A DNA stretch of 64,000 nt, taken from the NCBI RefSeq assembly GCF_019649055.1, contig NW_026570223.1, positions 3,410,001-3,474,000 of the forward strand, given 5' to 3'. Positions 32,683 through 42,326 of this stretch are shown piece by piece. This DNA is from Paramacrobiotus metropolitanus. Lineage: Eukaryota; Tardigrada; Eutardigrada; Parachela; Macrobiotidae. Numbering within the stretch: position 1 is the first letter of the stretch; each line of letters opens with the position of its first letter. The position numbers and the translations under genes are program-made. The notes under the pieces are model-generated. The model did not search any database. It was not told the DNA's origin and saw only the letters and a program-made list of their open reading frames with translations.

Positions 32683-33463
32683 CCCACTCGAACAAACCGA
32701 GGGACTTAACGCCGAGAAACGGCACGGTCGAGAACCGACCTGACTGAGAACCAGTCTAACGGACAAATGGCACCGTCGAGAAACGACCCCGGAATGGACA
32801 TTTTTCTTCAGTTTTCTCTCCCCAGAAACCGACCAAACCATGTATACAGCGGAAGTCAACGATGACTTTGCCAGAATGCTGACTACACAAGTCAGCCGGA
32901 TTCTTCGGTTTTGACCCGGACATGGATGGTTAGACCTGACAAACCGGTTTTTCCACCGTTCCGGTACGTCTCCCGAGGAATCCCTGGACAGAACTGAGCA
33001 AACCGACCTCAGTTCCCCCAGCATGGCATGAACAGATCGTGAACCACATCTGCTAACATAGCAGATCGACAACCACGTTCTGCGACCATCGGAGCCAACA
33101 GAAGCCCCAATCCGCGTTACATGGAGCCGACCGATAGTTACATGGTACAGATCACACCATTAACCACGACCGGCTATGAAGATTACTCCGGCCAACCGAC
33201 TCCGGAGCATAGACCGAGAGGATTACGCTAACGTGGCGCTGAATACGTCGCTGCGTGTTCACCGCCATGTTTGCCGAGCACCCGTGGCCAACTTCGGAAC
33301 CGGGTAGCCGAGCAGCCTTCACCAGTGTAAATAGCGGATATCCCTCGGCCGAGCTGCCAACAGTGCAGGAAGACTCGGATTTGACTATACGTACTTGAGC
33401 GACCAAAGGTCGACTTCGTACTTCACTCATAACTTGGAGATATAACAGATATCGCGGCACTAG

Positions 33464-33506
33464 CCGACCACAAAGGTCGGTTGTGCAAGCCGATCACAAA
33501 GATCGG
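33464..33506 (+). repeat. Two neighbouring hairpins differing by paired changes
   Basis: CCGACC/ACAAA/GGTCGG at 33464-33480 is followed ten bases later by CCGATC/ACAAA/GATCGG at 33490-33506. The loop is the same, and one base pair differs on both arms (C-G to T-A). Confidence 0.9.
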
Positions 33507-33589
33507 TTTTGGAAAACTCGGAACAGATTGTTCAGAGAGTTGAAGTCGGAATCGCAACGATGCATGATCGCCGAACTACGACTTGCTAC

Positions 33590-33676
33590 CTTAGCCGATC
33601 ACACAGATCGACTAAGTATACGGTAGCCGACTAACGAGAAATCGACATTATGGCCGACCACACAGGTCGACCATAA
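33590..33676 (+). repeat. Two extended hairpins with the same loop and the same mismatch
   Basis: CTTAG-c-CGATC/ACACA/GATCG-a-CTAAG (33590-33616) and TTATGG-c-CGACC/ACACA/GGTCG-a-CCATAA (33648-33676). Outer arms are unrelated between the two but perfectly self-complementary. Both keep a C-A mismatch at the same level. Confidence 0.9.
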
Positions 33677-34634
33677 CGGCCAACAGAAGTCGCCATGAAG
33701 AATGAACGGAAGCAGTAGCCACGTGGTACTTGACCGATTCTCCGTTTGAACCCAGATCTACAGGAACTCAACTAGGAACCTGTACCCGGAGTCCAACCGC
33801 AGTCTCCCCCGGACGATATCGGGTAAACCAGCCGATTCACCGGTGACCACGACTACGCGCGTCTCGAACGTGCTGCCATTACCTGAAGAGGAACAGCGAC
33901 GGTGATTTGGCCGCCACTCCAACGACTCCGCCGCGACCTGCTCCCCCATGTCTTCAATGGAACACCTTAGGCAGACCGAGTTAGAACACTCGGCCGGCAC
34001 CCTTAACGAACCCCCGATGACGATGACCACCTGCCCGCAACAGTACTGGCCAGTTGGCTAACGTCACCGGCAAAGAAAATTTCCCCGTGGACCTGAGTTG
34101 TCTACCCCCAACAGAAGCGGCTAGGCGTCTCAGGTTCGCGACAAAACAAAATGGAAGAACTGGATCTGACAACCTCAGGGACTTGCATGTGCATGAAGCT
34201 TTTAAACCAAAGAGCTTGGCTTGTCAACCGGGGCCACAAAGACCCTTAGTGTTGTAAGCGAGCACAATCGCATGACGAAGCGCCAGTCACTCGGCCAACA
34301 GACGCCAAGGAAACTCCTACTTCGCAGGACTCGGCGGCCCAGAGGCAAGTCATTCGGATCAACAAGCCAACAGTAGCTCGGATCCGACCTAGAAGTTCAT
34401 GTCGGAAAAGTTCACAGGAGAAACGGAGTTGTGCTGCTGAATGTCCTTCTGCCAGTCTGAACTGACAGTAGGATATCCGAACAACGGAAACCCGGTCGAC
34501 TGTAGCCGTACGCACAGAACTCCTAAAGCAAGTCGGAAGTTTCCGAACGGAGGTCGGAAGTACACGACAACAGGTCGGAAAACCCATCAGAAGTAGAAAA
34601 CCGACCTCCCAGCCGAAGAATTTTGCCTTTTCGA

Positions 34635-34848
34635 CGGATGAACACACAGTTCATCCGACTCGAAGAAGTCGGAAATCAGCCGACCTCGGAATCCCGACAT
34701 GGATGGCCGACCTCGAATGAAGGTCGGAAGTGACCGAATAGAAGTCGGAAGGATACGACAACAAGTCGGCAAAGGCATTTGGAAGTCGAGAACCGACCTC
34801 CTGACGGAAAAACTTAGCCTTCGGACGGATGAACACACAGTTCATCCG
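34635..34848 (+). repeat. Duplicated 9-bp-arm hairpin within a 190-bp tandem repeat
   Basis: CGGATGAAC/ACACA/GTTCATCCG occurs at 34635-34657 and again at 34826-34848. The flanking sequence (CCGACCTCC upstream, TTAGCCTT-like before it) is also repeated. Confidence 0.88.
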
Positions 34849-36045
34849 ACCTTCCGAAGTCGACCATAACCGACCACAAGTCGGAAGTCGGAGACCCAGT
34901 CAACATGACCGAAGACGATTGATCACTTTTCGCGGTGGATGAATCCGACCTGAAGGCACTTATTTAGCCCCACATGGGCATGTTATTGCAGGTTAACCCT
35001 AGTCGACCACCGACGGATAGGATGACCGACCTCGACAGAAGGTCGGATAACAACGGAATATACCGGATGGAAGTCGACCGGACGCTTCCACCGAACAAAC
35101 TCATGATTTCCGATCGGACCTTCGAGCCAGTTCGACTCGGATTACTCCAAACCAGGCTCGTGGTAGCAGATTAAACGGTTGTAACCGACCACTTTTAAAC
35201 GGAACTGCTGTGCATGACGACCACAAAGGCCGCATGACTTACATACAGCTTTTTCCGACCTGAACTTTCAGAATTCGGAACATAGCCGAATTCCCCTTAG
35301 CCGCCGATCGACTTATCGGTAGGCCGACCTTGGTCAAACCGACCTTGGTCCTATTCCCCATCCAGAGAGGATGCCTCGGCATTTGCATCAGCAACAGTGC
35401 CTCTCTATCCCGAACGGACGGATACGAGTCGGAAGTAAGTGTTTAACCGTGCTTATCCGACCTCGGTGAATGTAACCGGTTACGACGGGTAGCCCGGGAA
35501 CTGATGCCCTGGACCCAACTTTACCGGACGAAAGTGGACAGGAGACCCCGTGGAGACTCAATCGCCCCGTGGACGTCATCCTAGTCGGAATAGGACCCCC
35601 GGACAGATTTTTGCATTTTTCTAGCATTTCTCCTAACAAACGGAATTGTATTTTTCTAGTTCGATCTCTTTGACAGATCTGTTTTGTAACCCCTTTTGCT
35701 CACTGGAATTGTGATTAAACTTTATTTACTTTCTTTCGCGCTGCATAAACTTTCATTACATTTTTTTACATTGTTCTCCGCTGCCAACAGACGCAAGAAG
35801 CCAGCCAACAGAAGCATCACCGGTCCAACGAAACGCCCGAGCGGCTTCCGGATTTCCCGGCCGTGAGTGGCTTCCACTCATGGGTTCGGAAGTGAAGAAG
35901 GGACGGTCGACCAGACACCGGACTCCCACTGCCAGAGGACGCGTACCGGCGACCCCACATGGGTCCGACCGGAGAGTCGTGCGGTACTGGTGCGGTACCG
36001 AGTCGGAGCATCCTTCGCGGGAGCTCGGATTCCCGCCCAGAGGCA

Positions 36046-36477
36046 TGTCAGAGGCGTACGACTGCGCCTGGTGCGTACGGTCCACACAGGACGTACTTGC
36101 ACCATTGCTTGCCGTTACCACCTCTCTCGCTGTACGTACGTGTGCTGCTGCACTGCACTCATCCGCTGAAGCGGATATACGCAGCATACACTGAGCCACA
36201 CTTGCTCTCTCGTTCCTCTCTCGCAGTATGACTCAGCGTTCATACGCTCGCGTTGGATAGAGTCCAGTCTGCGCATCATCACACAGCTGATGGCACACAG
36301 CACGTGCTTGCCGCCAGTTGCTTTTTTCACGCCTTGACGGACGCTCAAGAGCTTTTCTAGCACACACTTGCTTGGCCATCACGGCTATGTTCTTGCTTTC
36401 CTGCTATTACGCAGCATTGCTCCCCTTTATTTGTCAATAAAGCATCACTCGTGATCTCCTCGTGCTTATCTGTTACA
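36046..36477 (+). repeat. 3' LTR
   Basis: It is 432 bp, starts TGTCAGAGG and ends CTGTTACA. The AATAAA signal lies at 36436-36441. It is followed by TAAGT, the likely target duplication shared with the left flank. Confidence 0.93.
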
Positions 36478-36930
36478 TAAGTCATAAAATTTTCGTTTAT
36501 CTGACAATTTTTTATTTATCTACTTTCACTTCACAAACTTAAAATTTTTTCTGCATTTTTTGAGCCATAGTACGAGCGGATTGTACGAAACTGAAAGTTT
36601 TGATAAACACAAAACCCGCAGGGGTGGTCAATTGCGACACACTGATCGTCTCCCCTACCGTGACGTCATCGTACACGGTGCAAGTTCGATTGGATACCTG
36701 TTAGTTTAGTAATATTATGATAAATGATATATTTTCTGTCCGCTAATGTGGTCGTGTTAGGGTTGCACCCATAACCTTTGGTAACTTGCTTACGGGCTGC
36801 AGTAAAGTACACGCAAATCTTATAAATTTTTGTAATGTAATAATTATTATAATTCTGTAAATTTCATAAGGTGCTTAAGGATGGCAATACAACCTTCACT
36901 CGGTAGTTGAATTACGTAGCTTGCTCTTAC
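36478..36930. other. AT-rich flank between the element and an orphan exon
   Basis: I searched the minus strand here for a second SLC26 exon and found none. No repeats or ORFs of note. Confidence 0.5.
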
Positions 36931-37067
36931 GTAGGTTGGTCGTAGACATAACGGGAAACTTTCAACCGAGCGTCACCGGATACTAATGGTATATTCCCGG
37001 TGCGTGCTTCTTGGTCACCGACTGTAAAAACGGGCACACTGGCCGCATGCGGAATAGGTTGCGGCAT
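36931..37067 (-). pseudogene. Orphan first exon of a second SLC26 transporter gene
   Basis: The minus-strand ATG at 37067 opens 45 codons plus two bases, ending at a GTAAGA donor. The peptide has SVPVFTVGD and GDARLKVSRYVYDQP. This mirrors exon 1 of the intact SLC26 gene upstream (SPVFTVGD, GENARLKVTRLVFDQP), with the same donor phase (2). None of the transmembrane or STAS exons follow on the minus strand before the retrotransposon (36477) or beyond it (1-3305). It is the remnant of a tandem duplicate whose body was lost, or an assembly break. Expression is unknown. Confidence 0.8.
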
Positions 37068-37698
37068 AATGTAAGGGATAAATCAGGTTTCCATAAATAT
37101 CAACGCTGCTGACAACTCTTGACCTCCACTGTATAATGGCCAAACAGGCACAGTTATGCTAATTATTTTCTAATACGACCACCATAAAACGCTGGATACA
37201 TGCTCGTGACTGTCAGTCAGTATACAAGGAAATTGATATCACACTCCTAGTTGTTATCACTATGAGTAGTTTGTGCTTCTGGAAGTTAAGGCCGTACAAT
37301 TATTACGATCTAATGTGTACCAACGTTTGATTTGCCTTCGGGTTTAATCCACTTTTTGGCATATTGCACTTGGCCACTGTTTTGATACTAAAAAGTGATA
37401 CGTTAAGTGTGACTTACTGATTTCTTTGAAAAGTGACCAAACTGCATTTTTTACAACAGCGTTACCGCTTATTCGAATTTTTTTGTCGTTTCCATTGAAT
37501 TAATCTAACTGCAAAAAAATTGGCATTTCCCGTTATTTAAGATACCACCAATGTTTTTCCTAACCAAGGCAGATATTCACAGCTGTTGTAACAGCAAGGC
37601 ACAACGTAATTAAAACGGTTATAAACTGCAATTTTGCGGTTTTTGCACAGCTTGTGTGAACAACCATAGAAGCATCCATATCGACTCGAGCAGCCGAG
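37068..37698. other. Spacer between the SLC26 gene and the orphan exon
   Basis: AT-rich; holds the 3' UTR of the SLC26 gene (minus) and presumably the promoter of the orphan exon. Nothing else recognised. Confidence 0.45.
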
Positions 37699-40600
37699 TT
37701 ACAATTCATGAGTGTTTTCGTATGCTTTGTTAACGTATTCGTGAGTTCGAGTGGTAGGCAAAAAGACCAGATCTTTAGCTTCTTCGGTGTTGAGGCGAAG
37801 CAGTGTATTGTGCATCTGTAAAGAATTACATAATTCACACTGCTCACAGTGATCCTGTATTTGCTTCCAACAAGCGACTGCTTTTTGACGGTCAGCGTGG
37901 GAAAAGTCCATATAATTATTTAATAACAACTAACGTGGACAGCACTCCATCACTGGCTAAAATCTACGTAACGACATTGATACAAGTTTTGAAAATGGAC
38001 ACATACGTTCAAGGCGGCACTGTTTGTTCCGCTGCGACGTTGGATGTTCAGTGCGTACAGTACAGCATCGTGCAAGGTCACGAACACCTGATGCGGCTTA
38101 ATGTATTCCGATACTCCACAAAGGTCCAGCATATCCCGAACAGCCTCTGCAGAATTTCAAGAGAACACAACTTGTAATAAATTTTACACAATGAATTTAC
38201 TCAATAACAGACTTACTTGTGGTGCATGCCAGTACTAATTCTACATCAACCGCCGCGCATTCTGTAGCACACTTCTTCAGAAACCCCGCCCCGGTGACAT
38301 CAACAAAGCAAATCTCCGAGCAGTCAATAATCAAATGTTTAATCGGTACCATCTCCGCCATACTCAGTGTTTCATCACTTTCCGTCTGACTCTGATAACT
38401 ATGGCGTACGTCATTGAGGATTTCCATATCGATATTGGGCTGTACCAAGCGTTTAACATTGAACAGACTCATGCGGCGTGACCCCGAGCTGCGCTGGGTG
38501 GTCAACGTGGGACCGCTGACACTCATGCGGCTGATACGTCGCTGTTTGTCTTCTTCCACATCGGCATTTTCGTCTACCGTGGTGATATTATTGGTGAACG
38601 CAAAATTATGCAGATTTTCTGGCTCGGTCTCCTGTGTGGTGGCGTATTCTTTGGTTTCACGGTACTGCTTAATGATGTTGTTAAGGTCAGCCCAGGCGTA
38701 TAAGCGACGTTTAATATAAGAGGCATTAGCAAAGTAAATTGGGGCGTCCACGCGAACAATTTTAATACCTAGCACTTCAACAGCCTAAAAGTATTTTTGT
38801 GTAAGATTAGCAATATATTTATGTATCTAGGCAATTGTAGAAAATTTACCGATGGATACACATCGGCTCGCCGATAGATGTCCGTGCCGGGAAGGCGACC
38901 TAATGGTCCGACCTTTGGTTTCTGCAGTCTAAGCATTACGGTGGCGATTGACCTGTAGCCACAGTTCCCGTTATAAACATTCCAAAATTTTTTGTGTGGA
39001 TTTGTTATTGTCTGGATAGTTCTTTTACTGACAAAATTTTCAGTTTTCTGGTCTAGTTAAATTCATACAGACTGTACTGACCATCCAACGCCGACTGCCA
39101 AGCCAAGATCGACATCAAGAATAATGGTGCCCATGAAGACAGCCAAAAATATGGACTGAAAAACAAGACCTACATAATGTACCTTACAAGTCGAAATCTG
39201 AAAACAGTCTGCATTAGGGTTCTCCTTACCCAGTCTACAAAGGATAATTTCCACAGCGTTAACAGCTCAGCAATTTGGAACATAAGCTTCAACACCGAAA
39301 CCATTACGATCGCGCCGAGACAAGGTTTCGGTAAAGGCTCCAAGAATTTGCCCAGTGCCAACACCACTGTTGTAAAACGGTACAGGTTGCATAAAATGAT
39401 GAAAACAAGGATACCATAATTACTGGAAAACTGTTTTAATTTTTGGTTGTGTCTATACCAGACCAAAATTTATTTCTTCGTGACAGCATTAAGCGAAAAC
39501 ACATTTATGAAGTGTTACCAATTAAAATAATGGTGCACTGGACGAGGCTCACAATCTGTGTTTTGCCACCAACATCATTTTGTACGGCGGTTCGGGCAAC
39601 GGATGCACTTGACGGAAAGCACTGAAAAAACGCTCCAAACACTTTGGCCAGACCCATCGCTTTGAATTCCTGGTTGGGATCTATAGAGTATCCGTGCCGG
39701 CTGGCGAATAACAAGCCGAGTGTGATGCTAATGGACATCTGTAACGACCCATATTTTGTGACCTTTCCTTAATATAATTAAATTTACATATTATAACTTT
39801 ATATAGATCATGCACCAGATAACTGGAATAAGGTTCCATATATGCAGGTGTGTTTATAGAGTAACACTTACCGAAACAACCGATATCGCAAAGGTATCGC
39901 CAATCATTGTGCCCATTTTGGAAAAGTCCGGCAGTTGTGGAGCGGGCAAACCCAGCGGAATTTTCTTAATAATACTCACACCGTAATTGACTTCCAAACC
40001 CATGAGATAAGAAATGAGCGTCCCAAAAATTACAATAAACAATTCAGCCGGAACCGGAACCTAATAAAACCGCCATGCATTCAAGGCCATCCGAGCATTT
40101 TTTAGCATATCTTACCTTTATGACGGCCATAATTCGTCTGTTGCCATTAATACCAAACTTGACTGCGATCAGGAAAACGACAGAAATGGCGCCCACAATA
40201 AAGGTGGCAATATGTGTAGTAGCGATAACTTTGAAGAAATTAATATACGTCTAGAAACCATACTGAATTTTCATGCTTTTACAACAGATAAAGGACTCCA
40301 GAAATTTACATTTATGATTTTTAAGGGTCCGTAGTAATCCTGCAGACCTTTCACACCAAAAACCGAGCGTAATTGACTAGTAAAAACATGAAACGCTGCT
40401 CCGCAAGTAAACCTGCAAAAGAATGCGGTTAGTCGGTTTGGCTTTTATGACCTTTTGGGTATATCTAAATGTTTCTAAAAACTTGACCTAGGTTTGCCTT
40501 TTTTTACACTAACCCTTGAACTAGCTGATCGGAAAAATAAACAACAAGTCCACCGGCTCCAATCAGACCAAAGGCTAACTACGCAACAAAACACCCATTT

Positions 40601-42326
40601 TAGTGCACTGTTTAACCATAAAGGTAAAATCACTGTGTATGCAGCATATACAGGGATAGTTCATAAATATATATTTTTCGCCGAGTAAGTATTCCTTTAG
40701 GTAGCAATACTGTATTGCTACCTAAAGGAAAGTATTGTACATATTTAAGAATCCCAGCAAGGAGTTTCATTTCTTTAATACCTGCCATATTCCACAAAGA
40801 AATCCAGCCGCCGAAGCTATTTCGATTTGACTCCATTCGGCAATAGTGTATACCGATCCATTATACGGTAATTCGTTATACTCAGGATGAATGATATTGC
40901 CAGTGCTCGCATCCCTCGCAAATTTAGCATGCTGGCTAAGAATCTTGCTGGTCATTACACTTGTTACTGCATCAGTTCCTAAACAGAATTACTTTACGCA
41001 CCTAGCTTTATTTTCACAAAATACTTACTGCTCTAGCGTGTATACTTCTATACACGAGATTTGTACAATTCCTGCATAACTGACTTTTTTCTTACCTAGC
41101 GAAAGATGTCGCGACGTTGCCATCAAGAAATAGACCAACAATGGGAAGAACGACACATATAATCCAGTGACCGCTGAAAAGGCATCTTATAGTATTTTAT
41201 AGTACGGCATAAATGCAACGAGCATTTCCACTTTGACTGCGCTTAATTAAATACTGCAAGTATCAATCCTACAAAAATAAAAATTCGTAATGCTGCGTTG
41301 GAGGAATCCGTCCGTCAACATCGAAAGCTTCTCTTTGCTTCAATTTTTGTAACCAGCTTACCTGGAGTATATGTGGCCTATAAAAATAATAGCAAACGTG
41401 TTACCAAACAATGTAATACTCCATATATCTGCCTCCCTCCACTGCTAAAATGTAACATCGTCAAAACGATAATACTAAAATGAAGATCAAACCTATGATG
41501 CGACAATGCAATTACCATAGCGTAGGCGACTCCTGCAAATATGAGAATAAATTGCAGTACTTATGGGAAAATCCAGTAAAAGCACAGTACAATACCTTGC
41601 GGAGTGTTTAGGAATCCAATTGTTAGACCTAAAAATAATTATGCCAAAAGATTAGTATGGAAACTTCTCTACGTAATACATTTGGTAGACGCACATGCAT
41701 TCCATATAAATTGAAAGTTATTTGCATGACGCTAAACTGCAGTATAAAAGTTATTAAATAGATCTCGCACATGCCATTTACCGGCCACAAAGTCTGCCAC
41801 CAGATTTGACCTCCAGTCATAACGAGGTAGCCAATCTATCACAGGCAGCCAGTTGACCACTTTCCGGTAGACACTACGTTTTGTTATGCGTTTGCCTTGC
41901 ACCGAGCGTGCCCAGAACTTCCGGCACTGTCTCTGCAAATCTTGCCATGGCGTCAACGGTGGCCCCGGTTGCCAAAGACCGTAAGTGGCATCGAAACTAA
42001 ATAATCACTTTAATTACAATTTCTACATAGGTTACGTTACGGTTACTCCATATAAAATTTACTTTAATGGGTATTTTTTAAAACTGTAAAGAGGATGCAT
42101 TTATAGTACAGGTACAGATTTGTTTGAGCAGAAAAATTATTATTTATTCGTCAGCCTTAACGAAAATATTATAATATTACCTGGGTTGGTCGAAAACAAG
42201 CCGTGTAACTTTAAGACGAGCATTTTCTCCACTGGGTTGTGGAATACGGGCATTTGTCTTCGATCCAGGAACGTCACCAACCGTAAAAACAGGGCTGTTG
42301 GAAGTCTGCGATGGAATCTGAGACAT
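37699..42326 (-). CDS. SLC26 family anion transporter with STAS domain, 18 exons
   Basis: The model joins 42326-42181, 41996-41782, 41628-41596, 41532-41516, 41377-41362, 41173-41096, 40978-40782, 40578-40514, 40412-40310, 40250-40116, 40060-39872, 39738-39519, 39366-39230, 39155-39082, 38952-38850, 38784-38217, 38146-38007 and 37815-37699. It totals 2553 bp (850 residues). All introns are GT-AG and all phases agree. Family marks run in order: VFDQPSF; LPVIDWLPRY before the first membrane helix; [42 protein letters not shown]; the FTCGAAFHVFTSQL helix; NQEFKAMGLAKVFGAFFQCFPSSASVARTAVQ; LGKFLEPLPK; and PLGRLPGTDIYR. The C-terminal STAS domain (IVRVDAPIYFANASYIKRRL ... IIDCSEICFVDVTGAGFLKKC) has a Ser/Arg-rich insert. 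SLC26 proteins are membrane exchangers or channels for sulfate, chloride, bicarbonate or oxalate. The substrate cannot be read from the sequence. Confidence 0.93.
40692..40730. repeat. Perfect 19-bp palindrome in an SLC26 intron
   Basis: TTCCTTTAGGTAGCAATAC (40692-40710), a single T, then its exact reverse complement (40712-40730). It lies in the intron 40579-40781. It could be a miRNA-like hairpin or a recent foldback duplication. Confidence 0.9.

Larger units (their letters stand above)
32655..36045 (+). other. Non-coding 3' region of the element, packed with hairpins
   Basis: No long frame with the element's coding style is open over 3.4 kb. It holds the clearest inverted repeats of the window: 32655-32682 (11-bp arms), 32991-33015, 33048-33066, 33464-33480, 33490-33506, 33590-33616, 33648-33676, 34635-34657 and 34826-34848. 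A local direct repeat of about 190 bp covers about 34560-34670 and 34745-34860. No polypurine tract adjoins the 3' LTR; the nearest purine run is at about 35885-35902. Confidence 0.7.
3306..36477 (+). mobile_element. Giant Ty3/gypsy-type LTR retrotransposon, about 33.2 kb, degenerate
   Basis: Two LTRs (3306-3740 and 36046-36477), by eye about 97 percent alike, bound the unit. Both start TGTCAGAGG and end CTGTTACA. A primer binding site follows the first LTR. Domain order is Gag, CCHC nucleocapsid, protease, RT, RNase H, integrase, so it is Ty3/gypsy (Metaviridae), not Copia or BEL. Its internal GC content and its heavy use of the words CCGAC and GTCGG contrast sharply with the AT-rich flanks. 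After integrase there are about 12 kb of extra coding sequence and 3.4 kb without any. Every long frame is interrupted, so this copy cannot act alone. Gypsy elements this large are rare; known giants include Ogre of plants and Burro of planarians. Two tandem duplications account for about 3.3 kb of the length. Confidence 0.95.

Noticed and set aside
7000-33000. Many minus-strand frames of 60-150 codons inside the retrotransposon
   Set aside because: They are shadows of the plus-strand coding bias (CCGAC/GTCGG words avoid stops on both strands). They contain no domain, while the plus strand carries clear Gag, RT and integrase motifs.
3300-36000. CRISPR-like array from the regularly recurring CCGACC...GGTCGG units
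   Set aside because: Spacing is irregular, arms vary, and the units lie within coding sequence of an animal retroelement.
3306-36477. GC-rich block as horizontally acquired bacterial DNA
   Set aside because: LTRs at both ends, primer site, gypsy Pol domains and target-duplication remnants explain it as a retrotransposon.
38414-38719. 101-codon plus-strand frame opposite the SLC26 STAS exon
   Set aside because: Antisense of a clear STAS-domain exon.
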